From: Argyresthia goedartella
Lineage: Eukaryota; Arthropoda; Insecta; Lepidoptera; Argyresthiidae
Direction of reading: 5' to 3'
DNA: 64,000 nt
Assembly (NCBI GenBank): GCA_949825045.1
Contig: OX463818.1
Location: 29,962,906 to 30,026,905 of the forward strand
Position 1 is the first letter of the stretch. Each line of letters opens with the position of its first letter. Under the pieces are notes generated by a model that saw only the letters and a program-made list of their open reading frames with translations, had not been told where the DNA came from and ran no database searches. A program made the position numbers and the translations under genes. Below, in pieces: positions 21,678-33,479 of this stretch.

Positions 21678-24600
21678 GAATTTGCGGCCCAACCATTTGT
21701 TGCCCCCCAACCGGAGACGGTGGTGTTACCGATCGCCTCTGTGCTTGTTTGGGATTTGGCGGGCAACCCAACATACGTTCGCGCCCTATTAGATTCTGGA
21801 GCTCAGGGCTGCATTGTATCGAATGATTTAGCAAAATGGTTGGGCCTCAAGGTAAATAGGTATAATAAATCAATACGGGGCGTGGGGAATGTTACGGTTA
21901 CGAATGTAGTTGGTCAATCGGTGATCACGTTCTCTCCACGTTATGACATTTTGACAAAAACATCCGTGCAAGCTTTAGTAATGACGCATGTCATGGGCAG
22001 ACACCCCTTGGTGAAGTTGAATCCGGCCGTTCGATTCCTGACATCAGGACTCAAGTTGGCGGATCCCGATTTTGACACTCCAGCCCCGGTCGACCTGCTA
22101 CTGGGAGCAGACGTTCTGGGTAGGTTTCTGTTGTCGGATCAGCGAGTTCTTCAGCCGGACGGGTCGATTGCTGTGGATACTAAGTTTGGTCACGTGATCA
22201 TGGGTCCGGCATTGCCAATGGTTAAGCCTGCCGAGTCAGATGGCATACTTATTGGCTCAGCGTTGTCAGACGTTATCCAACGTTTCTGGGAGATAGAGGA
22301 ACCTCCCACCGTTCGTCGAGTCGACGCAGACGAAGAAGAGTGCGAGTTGTTTTACCAGAATAGTACTGGTCGCCTTCGTTCTGGTCGTTTTGTAACTCGA
22401 CTGCCTTTCAGGGCCGATCGACCGCCACTAGGAGAATCTAGGAAGATGGCTGAGACGAGATTGATGTCGATGGAGCGTAGGATGTCAAGGGACGCCGTAT
22501 TTAAACAAAAATATGTTGATTTCATGAGGGAGTATGAGTCGTTAGGACACATGTCGGTATCGGGTGTGGACTGGAGATCTGAGGATCATTGTTTCCTTCC
22601 ACACCATGCCGTCCTACGAACCCCTACCGGCAAGATTCGAGTTGTTTTTGATGAGTCAGCACCTACCTCGAACGGGATGTCCCTGAATCAGTGTCTACAT
22701 TCGGGACCCAAGTTGAGTCGTGATATTTCGGATATTCTCACGAGCTTTCGGAGGCACCAGATTGTATTTGTCGCAGACATTCGGATGATGTTTAGGCAAA
22801 AGGTAATTCATCCGGCTGACAGAAGGTATCAGTTGATACTTTGGCGTGAGTCCACGGCCGAGCCAGTCAAGGTCTATGAGTTAAACACGAACACGTATGG
22901 GTTACGGTCTAGCCCGTATTTGGCGATGCGTACCCTGCGGGAGTTGGCGTCGCGTGACCGTGTGAGCTATCCTAGAGCCGCCGCTATCCTGGAGCAAGAT
23001 TTGTACGTCGATGACGTCTGCACAGGGGCAGCCAGTGTAGAGGAAGCTCTGGACCGACGTGACGAGCTGATTCAATTGCTGGAACGAGGCGGCTATGAAC
23101 TACGTAAGTGGATGTCCAACTCCCCTGAGTTGATGGCTGGTCTCCCAGATGAGTTTCAACAAGACCCGCACGTTTTTGAGAATCCTGACAACCCTAACAT
23201 GTTGTCAGTACTTGGAATTCAGTACCGGCCCGTCCATGATGAGTTTACCTATCGGGTGGTTTTAGAAACACCGAAGGCCTGGACGAAGCGGTCAGTACTG
23301 TCAACGATTGCGAGAACGTTCGACCCGAATGGATGGATTTCTCCAGTCACCTTTGCTCCCAAATGTTTTATGCAAAGGCTATGGGCGACTCAGTTGACCT
23401 GGGACACCCACCTCTCAGGTGATTTGTTGACTGATTGGACGCGAATGTTCACCTCGCTATCGGACATAAATTATGTATTGCTGCCGAGGAAATTGGTCCC
23501 TGCTGGGGATTACAGGGCAACCCTTCACGGGTTTTGTGATGCCTCTGAACGAGGGTTTGCGGCAGCGGTTTATTTGCGAACCGTCACCTCCACCGGGGAG
23601 GTCGACGTGCGTTTGGTTTTGGCAAAAAGCAAGGTAGCGCCTATTCGGACAAGGATGACGATTCCAAAACTGGAACTGTCCGGGGCTGCTCTTTTGACCA
23701 AACTTTTGAATCACACTCTAACAGTGTTGCGTGGGTCAGTGGTTTTGGAGGATACGGTGTACGCGTGGACAGACAGCCAGATTGTTTTGTGCTGGCTTAA
23801 GGCTTCGGTCCATAACTTAGAGGTTTTTGTTGCGAACCGTGTCTCCCAGATTGTGTCGTCTGAGGTCCCACTGACCTGGAGACATGTACCAGGAGAATTG
23901 AACCCGTCTGATTGTGCATCCAGGGGATGTCGGGCTCCTGAACTCGTTAGACACCATTTGTGGTGGGACCACCCTGGCTTGCCAAGAGAGAATCTAACTG
24001 GCCCCACAGCCATGTAGTAGTATCTTCGGATCATTGCCCCAGAGCGGCCGTGCATGTTACCCAGAAGGCTGAGGAACCTGACGCCGGGTTTCTGCTGGAC
24101 CGGTATAGCTCACTTGACAAGTTGATAAACGTGTCCACTTGGATTAGGAGATTCGCTCGAAATTGTCGTACTCCTCGCGATCAGCGAACGTTGAACCCTA
24201 TTCTGACTCCGGCAGAGCGAAACGAGTCGCTATTGAATTTGGTCCGGTTGGTACAGACCTCAAAGTTTGAAGCAGAATTGGAGATTATACGAAGTGGACG
24301 TTCGAAATTGAAGGGAGCCGTCGCGCGTCTCAACCCCTTTGTTGATTCGACCGGGTTACTTCGGGTAGGAGGAAGATTGCGCAATGCGAATCTGTCGTAT
24401 TCGGCTCGTCACCCACTTCTGCTCCCCAAGGGGGGACAGTTAGTTGAATTGCTGGTGACTGATCGTCATATAAAAAACGCGCATGCCGGCTGTAACGCGT
24501 TGTTGGCCACGCTCCAGCGGGAGTTTTGGATCTTATCTGCCCGCCATACGGAACATCGTGTTTCGGTGCATGCCTTGTTATCGACTTAAGGCTGCCACGA

Positions 24601-25562
24601 TGCAACCTCTCATAGGGGACTTGCCCCCTGATCGTGTGAATGAGGTCAGACCGTTAGCAGGTGTTGGTACGGATTTTGCAGGACCGTTTATGGTGAAGAG
24701 TTCACGATTGCGTACCGCTAGGCAATACAAGGCGTACCTATGTGTGTTTGTTTGTTTATCCACCAAGGCGGTACATCTCGAGCTCGTTGCTGATCTCTCG
24801 ACAGAGGCTTTCATTGCTTGTTTGGATAGGTTTGTTTCTCGAAGGGGACTTCCAACTTTGATCCGCTCTGATAACGGCACTAACTACATCGGTGCGGAAC
24901 GATACTTACGAGAGATAGTCAACTTTTTGAATGTAAATAAAGTGGATATTGGAACGGCCCTCTCCCGTCGGGGTATACAGTGGACCTTCAGCCCACCGAT
25001 TTGCCCCCACTGGGGTGGGATTTTTGAGGCCGTAGTTAAGTCAGCTAAGACGCACTTGGGGCGTATAGTAGGTCAGACCGCGCTGACTTTTGAGGAGCTC
25101 GCGACATTGTTTTGTAAGATCGAGGCCGTTCTCAATTCGCGACCGTTGTGTCCGCTCAGCTCGGATCCAAATGACCTGGAGGCTCTGACCCCAGGCCATT
25201 TCTTGATAGGACAGCCACTTAACGCGTTGCCCGAGCACCCCTTCGAGGGAGTGAATTTGTATCGGTTGTCAAGGTATCAGATGTTGCAGCAGTTTACTCA
25301 GAATTTCTGGAAGCGTTGGTCGCTCGAGTATCTGCATATCTTACAACAGCACCTTAAGTGGACTGACAAAACTAGCCCCCCTAGTGTTGGTGACCTCGTT
25401 CTGGTTAAGGATGCTAACCTACCGCCACTACGTTGGCGCAGGGGGCGCATTGTTAACTTGTTCCCTGGCAAGGACGGGACCCCCCGGTCTGCAGAGGTTC
25501 TAGTAGGAGGCTCGGTTCTAAAACGAGCAGTAGCAACGTTGCCTCGGCTGCCCGTAGATTAG
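21678..25562 (+). pseudogene. A1 pol (protease, RT, RNase H, integrase)
   Basis: Open in the gag frame directly after the UAG at 21675; the first Met of pol is at 21720. Protease carries LLDSGAQGCIV. RT has IRVVFDESAPTSNGMSLNQC, FVADIRMMFRQK and LYVDDVCTG, where A2 and B have FDGS in place of FDES. RNase H has TIPKLELSGAALLTKL and AWTDSQIVLCWLKA. Relative to A2, one G is missing near 23966 and five bases (one copy of GCCAT) near 24546, so the reading moves frame twice (open stretches end at 24017, 24589 and 25562). Integrase (GVGTDFAGPF, RSDNGTNYIGAERY, GGIFEAVVKSAKTHLGRIVG) and its C-terminal domain are otherwise open. The two shifts restore the original frame, but the region between them is damaged. 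Confidence 0.9.
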
Positions 25563-25594
25563 GGGACAGGTGGGTGCCTGTCCGGGCGGGTGAT
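25560..25594 (+). promoter_or_regulatory. A1 hairpin and polypurine tract
   Basis: Starts at the pol TAG. A GGACAGG/CCTGTCC stem with a six-base loop (TGGGTG) is followed by GGGCGGGTGAT, which touches the 3' LTR. The stem is shared with family B, where the loop differs. Confidence 0.55.
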
Positions 25595-26141
25595 TGTTCG
25601 ATTCCAAATCGATATTCGATCGATGGTTTCTGAACGGCCATTTTGAATTTGACGTTAGCTGCCAACCTAGCAGTTTTTTGAGAACTGACAGACCAAAGCC
25701 CTCGCAATGTAAACGCGTTTTGGTTAGGGTATTGAAATTAAATCGCAGGACATCTGGAATGTATTCGGGTTTCCCTCAGGATTGTCTATATAGCTGAGTG
25801 TGTTGTGGTTCCCCGAACCAGATAAAGTTCGCATTTACGTGGCCGATTGGTTTTTTACCACGTAACATAACCTGTGTTGGAACACTGTGCTCATCGAAGC
25901 TGGCCCGCCAGTCGTACCTGGTTGGCTGAAGAACCTGTCTACCAAGAAGAGCCTAGGGTGCACCCGGGCCTTGCAGAGAGACAAGAGGTTGACGGGACCG
26001 AAGCACAGACCAGGTTAGATCGAATCCAATTACTTCAGCTCGGTGAATCGCCGACGTTCACACTTCTTGGCAACTGATCGTTACGCTACCTCGTAGCTGA
26101 TGGGCCCCTACGAGGTCATTAGGTGCTGAGAAGCCTGAACA
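25595..26141 (+). repeat. 3' LTR of A1
   Basis: 547 bp, partner of 18961-19507. The GTCTG duplication follows at 26142. Confidence 0.93.
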
Positions 26142-26146
26142 GTCTG

Positions 26147-28720
26147 CACGTTCCGTACCAATGCGAACAACGCATGGCTCAATTCCCGTGGTGTCAGGAC
26201 CTGTGTCCGCACTCTTTGCGCCTCAGAATTCCGACAATTCCGCGCAAATCGGCAGATCCAGGCGGTCACATTGACCAGCTTGTCGAGCGAGCTGTACCGT
26301 TCCAGCAGGCTGAATTCCTCTTCAAGCTCTGGTTGCGTAATACAAACACCGACTGTCAAGGCGCCGTTCGCCGTGGTAACGCGTGGACTCACTGGCCAAT
26401 CCGATTCGGCTTGAGTCAACCATTTTGGACCCCACCACAAGGGATGTCCAACCAACTCCGGAGCGTGACACCCACGAGACGCACAGTCTGCTGGGTTCAT
26501 CTCCCCTGGAACATGTCTCCAGATTAAGGGAACCTCCGAATTCAAAATCTGCGAAACCCGATTCGCCACAAAAATCTCCAGCTTGTGAACTGAAGCCTTC
26601 AGCCAGCATAACACGATCTGGCTGTCCGTCAAAGCGTAGACCGTATCTTCTAACGCTATGGACCCACGAAGAACCGTCATCGTGTGGTTGAGCAGACGAG
26701 TCAGGAGAGCTGCTCCCGAAAGCTCTAACTTGGGAATGGTCAGGCGAGTGCGCAACGGCGCAACCTTGCTCTTGGCCATGACCAACCTTACATCAACCTC
26801 CCCCAAAGAGTCGACCGTAGGCAGATACACCGCAGCTCCGTAGCCCTTCTCCGAGGCATCGCAAAACCCATGCAGGGTGGCGGTGTATCGTTTGGTGGGG
26901 ACCAACCTCCGTGGCAATGAAATCCGATTGATGCCAGGGAGGGTCGAAAAGAACGAGTCCCACTCTGAGCTCAAAGACCTGCCGATCGGGTCGTCCCAGT
27001 TCAGCTCAGCAGACCACAATTGCTGCATAAAACACTTGAGCTGAAATGTTAGCGTGGTGATCCACCCGTTTGGATCAAATGTCCTAGCCACCGTTGAAAG
27101 GACGTTCCGTTTCGTCCAGACCTTCGGGGAGTCCAACTTGACCCGATACGAAAACATGTCTGACACCGGCTGGTACTGGACGCCTAATACTGACAACATA
27201 TTTGGATTTTCCGAATTTTTAAAAATTTGGGGATCCTGCTGGTAGTCATCCGGAAGACCAGTCAGTAACTCTGGAGAGTTCGACATCCATTTCCGGAGCT
27301 CGTAACCTCCACCCCGTAAGAGCTCAACTAGCTCGTCCCGTCGAGCGAGCGCCTCCTCTACGGAATCTGCACCGGTACAGATATCGTCCACGTAGAGATC
27401 CTGCTCCAGGATCGCTGCTCCTCTAGGGAAATTTAAGCGTTCTCGATCCGCTAACTCCCACAGAGTGCGAATCGCCAAATAAGGACTAGATCGTAGCCCG
27501 TACGTGTTGGTGTTCAGCTCGTACACCCTGATGGGCTGATCTGGGCTCTCTCGCCACAGTATTAGCTGATACCGTCTATCGTCAGGGTGAATGACCGTCT
27601 GTCTAAACATCATCCGGATGTCAGCTACAAACACAACATTGTGTCGACGGAACCGTGTGATAACATCCGCGATGTCATGATTCAACTTCGGCCCTGAATG
27701 CAAACACTGGTTCAGGTTTATGCCGTTAGATGTTGATGCCGATCCATCGAACACTACCCGTATTTTGCCCTCCGGGGTCCTCAAGACCGCGTGATGGGGC
27801 AGGAAGCAGTGGTCTCTACGCTTCCAGTCGATACCCGAAACCGACATGTTGCCGAGCGACTCGTATTCCCGCATGAAGTCGACGTACTTCTGCCGGAAAA
27901 TCCCGTCACGCTTCATGCGTCGTTCCATCGACAGAAGCCGCGTCTCGGCTGCATGGTGTGAACTGCCCAGCGGCGGGCGATCACTCCGAAATGGAAGACG
28001 TGTGAGAAATCGACCTGACCGAAGGCAACCAGTATTGTTCCGATAAAACTGTTCACACTCTTCTTCAACTGGGTCCAACCGGCGGACCGTAGGTGGTTCC
28101 TCCACCTCCCAAAACTTCTGTATCACCTCCGAGAGTACAGAACCGAATAAGGGACTACGAGTCGCTAGGCGTGGGGCAGCCGGCATGACCGGACCCATTA
28201 CCGCATGGCCCAGTCTGGTGTTGACCGAAACCAGACCAGTCGCCTGCAAAACGTGGACACCTGGCCCTAACAGGTATCCCAAGGCATCGACACCCAATAA
28301 AATGTCTACTGGGCCCGGAATATCGAACTCCGGGTCAGCCAGTGACAACCCAGCGACCAACTGTCGCACCGAGGGCGACAACCGTACGTGAGGGTGTGAG
28401 CCCATCACATTAGGCATGACTAATGCCGTGACCGTCAGATTCACCGATAAATCCACCCGTGACGAGAGAGTAATCCGACATACTCCCTTAAAGGAACCGA
28501 CTTCCGTGTTCCCAATTCCCCGAATGGAATGTGGATACTCCCTTACCGAAATGCCCAACCGTCTTACAAGGTTGCACGAGACTAAGCACCCCTGGGCCCC
28601 CGAGTCCAATAGTGCTCGTGCCACACAAGATTTGCCGTCCGAACTCCACGCTAACACCGAGGCGGTGGGGAGCATGACCGTCTGTGGAGTGGCGGCACCT
28701 TGTAAGTGGGCGGCGTGTCC
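26147..28720 (-). pseudogene. B1 pol, 5' part (protease, RT, RNase H), cut by A1
   Basis: Open from just after the gag UAG (28721-28723), with the first Met at 28675, to the A1 insertion. Protease carries LLDSGAQGCLV. RT has IRVVFDGSASTSNGINLNQC, FVADIRMMFRQT and LYVDDICTG. RNase H has TIPKLELSGAALLTRL and LTDSQIVLCWLKA, followed by the linker to integrase. The reading frame has no internal stop over about 850 codons and passes correctly into 18954-18439 across the insertion. It ends artificially in LTR sequence of A1. This portion was probably functional until A1 landed. Confidence 0.9.
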
Positions 28721-30528
28721 CTAGCGGAAACCTCCGCGGGATCCGAACCCGCTGGGACCCCCATTGGCCTGGTAACTCGGCTGCTGATATGCCACCGGTG
28801 GCATATCAGACTGCATGTACATCAGGGGGTCCCAACCCGCATAATAGGCCCCTCGCTCTCCCGGTACCCGACCATACCGGACTGTGAACGGTGTGCCCGG
28901 TGGCCACCGTGGATGGAGGGGGGAGAGCGGATCCAACCTGGGGCGCTCTAGGAATGGGGGCGACATCCGACTGTTCGCCTCCCTGTTCGCCTCCCAGAGC
29001 GACGGGCAGGGTGGCGCAGAAGGTGGTGGGCTCCCAGCCTTTGCGCCACTCATAGTTGCCATCTGACACCCGCCCGTAACACGCGGTGAGCCAGCGGCCC
29101 GAAGTCCTCGCTGGCCCTGGACAGCGGCGACCGAACCGCGGCTATCCCGCCTGTTACCCCCCGCGCTGCCCCCTTCCCCTCGGGGGGGGTCCCGTCCGCG
29201 GGTACCCCAGTCACCCCGACTCCCGTTGCTCGGAGGGGCCTGGGTCCGGCCCTGGTTGGGCCCTGTGACCGACCAACCTGAGTCCGGCCCTGGTGACCGT
29301 CCGATGGGCCTGACCGGTTCAGGCACAACATGATGTGGTGCTTGCCACCGCAGCACTCACAGTGGGACGCCCGTGAGCACTCGCTCAGCGGGTGCGGCCC
29401 CAAACAACCGAAACACAATCGGTGGCGGAAGACCACCTTCCTGCGGGCAGCCACACCGAGCGCCTTAAAGTTGGCGCAACTGGGCACTTCATTACCGGCA
29501 CTGTCGCAGTGCGCACAGCCGTCACCCGACGGCGCGGCACTCAAAACGCCAAATTGTTTTGACCGCCCACCCCCCCCGTGGGGTGGGGAGCGCGGCCCCT
29601 CCCGCATCCGCGCGGGTTGGCGCTGCACACTGGCCTCCGAATCCATGGTATCGCATCGCCTGCATTCACCCTCCAAGAAATCCGTTAATTGGACGAGCGT
29701 GGGCAGTTCCGAGATACTGCCCCCATGCAGCTGTTCAAACCGACTTTGAACAGCTGCAGGCAACCGTGACAAAACCATATATAATACGATATATGACCAT
29801 TGGTCTACCGGCAGACCAAGGTTCTGAAGGGCCTTAGTGGCCACCAGCACAGGGTTGAGCATCTGTACCCGGATGTCAACATCCCGGGTTACTCTTGGGA
29901 TGCTGAACAGCTTCCCCAGCTGCGCATCAACCAACCGCCGTTTGTGTTGGTAGCGGTCAAACAATATGACCCGGGCAATCTCATATATGCCCGCCGTAAC
30001 CGTTAGGTAACCGACCAACTCCTTCGGTTCACCCCGCAGTGCCATCAATAGTTGGGCCAACTTGTAGGCGTTGTCCAGGTCGTCCCGACCATGGACCAGG
30101 CTATCGAATAAATTGATGAATGCCGGCCACTCATCAATTGCCCCACCGAAGGCCGGAATCTCCAGGTGTGGCAGCCGTCCAACAACACCCTTAGGGGGCG
30201 GGTCTCCGCTACCCTCCCCGCGGTCATCCCGACGCGACCGCTTAATTTTTTCGGCGCGACGCTCGATGTCGCCCAAGCACTCCATCGCTTGGTCAGCATC
30301 CGCGCAGAGCTGCTTCACTGCGGCCACCGAAGCCTCATCCGTAAGCCCGAGGGCCTTAGCCTCCGCGGCTTGCCGACACACCTTCCCGACGCGTGTCATT
30401 GCGTCCTCCACACGCTTGAGCAGGACATCGTCCATGTCAGGTCGCTCCACATACTTGTGAGTATGGGCGAGCCATCTCATCTCCTCACGGACGCCATACC
30501 GCAGTACCGTCAAGGGTGAAGGTGCCAT
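28721..30528 (-). pseudogene. B1 gag, with a frame change before an in-frame UAG
   Basis: Starts at MAPSPLTVLRYGVREEMRWL (30528). A Met three codons upstream (30537) is not shared with B2, so 30528 is preferred. Capsid-like region, then knuckles of the CX2CX4HX4C type (CAHCDSAGNEVPSC, CFGCLGPHPLSEC, CECCGGKHHIMLC). The first frame ends at 29050. The conserved Gag tail (RVTGGC, MSPPFLERPRLDPLSPLHP) lies in the -1 frame, open from 29356 to the TAG at 28721-28723. The switch most likely falls at or near a run of eight C on the minus strand (29182-29189). B2 shows the same run and the same arrangement. This is either programmed slippage or an old shared mutation. Confidence 0.8.
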
Positions 30529-30537
30529 GGTTACCAA

Positions 30538-31221
30538 TTCAATTGTTTCTGGTCCTATGCTTCACTACCAAACTAAGCACAGCCAGAGACCAGCACTTTC
30601 CCGTCAGCGCTGGGCACAGAAATTAAAACTAAGTTGTAAAAACCAAGGCAACCACTAAACAATTAAATCCTATACAATATTTAATATGGTCGCCCTGTGT
30701 ACATACACCTTATAATATACACTCTAAATCAATTAGGGAATGCCACCATAAAACACAATACAAAAATAACCCACAAAACTTGATTATGAAAACAATACAA
30801 AATAATAAGTGGCTTCTAGAAGTGGCCCTCCGATATGAACCACACTTCCTTTGAGGTCAGCAAAATCAGCTTAATACCCCTTAAATAGCCCGACCCTGCT
30901 GTGTAAACCGAAATAACACTGTAGGACTATAGAACCCGACGTTCTACCGCAAGTAATACAATCTAGGCTTCGCAGAATGACTGTTCAATCTTTTATGCGC
31001 AACAACAGTAGTTTCCGACTACAAATTTATAACAACTGTTGACTAAATTGGCACTTATACTTTCACTTACCGAAAATGAACTTTAATCGTGGTATACCGA
31101 CCACAGACTCATTGCCGACTTGAGCCAATCTGAGATATTCTTTTCTCCCAACTACAATGTGACAAAGGCAACCGTGAATCGATGATTTCCCACTAGGAAA
31201 ACCGCGCTCCTGCTACCAAAA
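30538..31221 (-). other. B1 5' leader with primer site
   Basis: About 680 bp of AT-rich leader between the gag start and the 5' LTR. On the minus strand the first bases after the LTR are TTT and then TGGTAGCAGGAGCG (31218 downwards), the primer site candidate. Confidence 0.65.
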
Positions 31222-31777
31222 TGTTTAATTTCCACGCCTACCGAACGGCGTGGCATCCGAAGGGGGTGTGCCTTTTGCCAGCACGTGAGAGAAAAGAAGT
31301 GATGAAATTTGTTACTGACCTTGTCTCCGTAGGCAGGAAATCGAAAGCTCGATTCGAGACGGGAATTCGGGAAAAGGGCAGAGTTTGGGATAGGATATGG
31401 GGTGAATCTCACTGTCGCTGCCGACGCTGTCGCCGGCGTGCTGCCTGCCGACGTGGAGTCGCCGCTACCGATACGACGTTGACCAATCCACACGGATCAC
31501 TTGACCGCTGACGCGAATCTACTTATTTCCCGACGATGTAGATGATTAACACTCCGACCAGGCCCGACGCCTGTATTTAGTAATTGGTACACCGAAATAC
31601 CATCAATGACACGAGGTCCGAGCAGACATGTTTGTTCTCACCGACGAGACAAGACCAAAGAGTAAAGATAACCTCCAATTTTACATCTCGTTCCGGTACG
31701 AGTGACAGCTGCGGTTCTGTTTCCGTTCCGAGTCGCGCAACAAGAGGAGGTGCGTTCCGAAGCACAAATATTAAACA
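31222..31777 (-). repeat. 5' LTR of B1
   Basis: 556 bp, partner of 17083-17638. CGGGG follows at 31778-31782. Confidence 0.92.
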
Positions 31778-31782
31778 CGGGG

Positions 31783-33240
31783 ATATTTTTTTATCGGGAT
31801 CATTTTTCACTTGGAATAGCCGGTCTATGAATATGTTTTTTTGTTAACTTATCGACATCTCTGATTGCGATTTTGCACGGTATTATGGCAGTCGAGACTT
31901 GCATTTGTCGTAAACATCGTAACGGCAAACGAATTTTTTCGTTATTTTGCGACGATCGGTATTTTACGATAGTGTCGCTATTATCTGCTCAAGTGACCTA
32001 CCGCTTGCCGCGTAAACATCTGTCATCTGCCCGTCACTTGACACCTACCTACTCGGTCGATAAGTGGGCGTCGGATCGTCTTACATAAACATTTTTTATG
32101 ACTTGGTTTCTCGAGACTTCGGCTTCAAGTTTTTTTTTTTTAAGAGATCGTAAACTAACAATGTTATTGGACAGGCGTTGATTTTTGTTACGACTCTTTG
32201 TGCAGTCATACGTAGAAGTAAACACAGACTTTGAGCTTTAAGTGGATATGGGTCCATATATTGTTTTTTAATTAAAAAAGTAAAGCGACAACCTACTTTT
32301 TTTCTATATTTAAAAGATTTCTGTATTACATTAGCACACGATAAAAAAAAAACATCCATGTTGTAGATAAAAAATATTTAGTTAAAAGCTTACAAACATT
32401 CGTTAGCATTTGCCATTTTTTTTTCAGTGATTCCATTCGTTCAATATAGTGATGTCATATGAAAAAACTAAAGATTAGTTCAAGTAGAACGAAATAGAAA
32501 ACGGTTCATACAGATAAAGTGATTAGTGTAAAAGAAACAAGACGATCTTGTCACTTAGACGTCACTCAAAACTTTTGGTAACTAGAGTTACCAGGGGCAA
32601 TCTACGGAAGAAAAAATCTGGTAACTAAAGTTACCAGGGGCAATTGACGGGTTATTGTCGAGACTGCCGGGGCGGTCAGACAAGATAGCTCTACTATACT
32701 AAAGACATACAATATAGCTGTACCCTTCGGTCCTATGCTGCCTGGTCTGGAGTTCAGGTCTGGCTGGCAAAGGACCCTTCTTGCTGCCGTACTAACGCGT
32801 GGCGTTGAGGCGGCCCCGCGTGCAACCCTTGGTTTGGGAGTTCGGCACATGGGTGTCTGACACTCATTCGGGGAGGGTTGCCAAGTCATCAAACCTTTGA
32901 TAGCGTTTTCGCCATGCAATAAAAGTGATATTTACAAACACCTTTATCCTGGTATACCTCACTAGTGCTACAAGGCTGGGTCTGAGTCCAAACAAAAGTA
33001 ACTCTGGTTCTTACTGGGGCATGCTCCACTACTTTGTTATAACTGCAAAAGGTTTTTGTCTAAAGTTTGTGTAAAATAAATATCATGTAGGATAGCTGAT
33101 AAAACAAAGAGGTGTTAATCAATTTGTACGCTCAGTTTCATACATATTTTTGACAAAATCGCTGTTATGTTTTGCCACAGTGGTTCAATATAGAGAAGAA
33201 GCAAAAAATTACGATGTCGAAACATATATTGATACTAGCA
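31783..33240. other. Unique flank with no recognised gene
   Basis: Continuation of the host sequence interrupted by C and B1. It is AT-rich to about 32570, then holds two related palindromic units (32570-32640) and a GC-richer stretch (32640-32930) that I do not recognise. Around 33230-33280 an ACTAGCAGATGCCCATGG motif recalls an abundant insect repeat, which I cannot confirm. Confidence 0.4.
32570..32645. repeat. Tandem palindromic GGTAACT units
   Basis: GGTAACTAGAGTTACCAGGGGCAAT and, 45 bases later, the same unit with one base changed. Each contains the inverted arms GGTAACT and AGTTACC. Confidence 0.7.
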
Positions 33241-33323
33241 GATGCCCATGGCTTAGCTCGCGCAAACACGTGTAAAAATGGCCAGTCTATACAAACATTA
33301 GCCTCCGCTCCCCCTTAACTTAC

Positions 33324-33479
33324 CTTTTTCATTCAAGTTCGCCAAAGTATTCTCCTTATTCAAAAGTTTCTGTGGATGTTTGGGTCTATTGATTTTTTTC
33401 TTTCCCCCTTTAGGGAGCCGTGCCCTTAGGGAAAGCGCTTGACGTAGCAATGGCACTACATCATTGGTGCTGACATCAT
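33324..33479 (-). CDS. Putative internal exon, lysine-rich (copy 1)
   Basis: 156 nt on the minus strand between a consensus acceptor (TTCACTTCAG) and a consensus donor (GTAAGT, 33318-33323). It encodes a basic stretch with SLRARLPKGGKKKINRPK. The same segment recurs at 46219-46475 with a longer lysine-rich centre. The similarity also covers flanking sequence (to about 33620), so this may be a duplicated host exon or a coding part of a dispersed repeat. I do not recognise a family. Confidence 0.3.

Larger units (their letters stand above)
18956..26146 (+). mobile_element. BEL/Pao retrotransposon A1 nested in B1
   Basis: Complete LTR-to-LTR element on the plus strand (18961-26141) with a perfect GTCTG duplication at 18956-18960 and 26142-26146. 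The LTRs are 547 bp and differ at about three positions. Internal order: primer site, 514-bp leader, gag, in-frame UAG, pol, hairpin and polypurine tract, 3' LTR. The uninterrupted target sequence is visible in B2 near 38560. Confidence 0.95.
17078..31782 (-). mobile_element. BEL/Pao retrotransposon B1, split by A1
   Basis: Minus-strand element of about 7.5 kb of its own sequence. LTRs (17083-17638 and 31222-31777) are 556 bp each and differ at about two positions. A CGGGG duplication flanks it (17078-17082, 31778-31782). Element A1 is inserted in the integrase region with a GTCTG duplication. The pol frame continues exactly across that site when A1 and one target copy are discounted. B1 begins only 15 bases after C's target duplication, so C and B1 entered the same short stretch of host DNA. 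Confidence 0.92.

Noticed and set aside
26108..26146. C-terminal residues of the B1 pol ORF after the integrase linker
   Set aside because: The last codons of that open frame lie in the A1 LTR and are an insertion artefact, not protein of B1.
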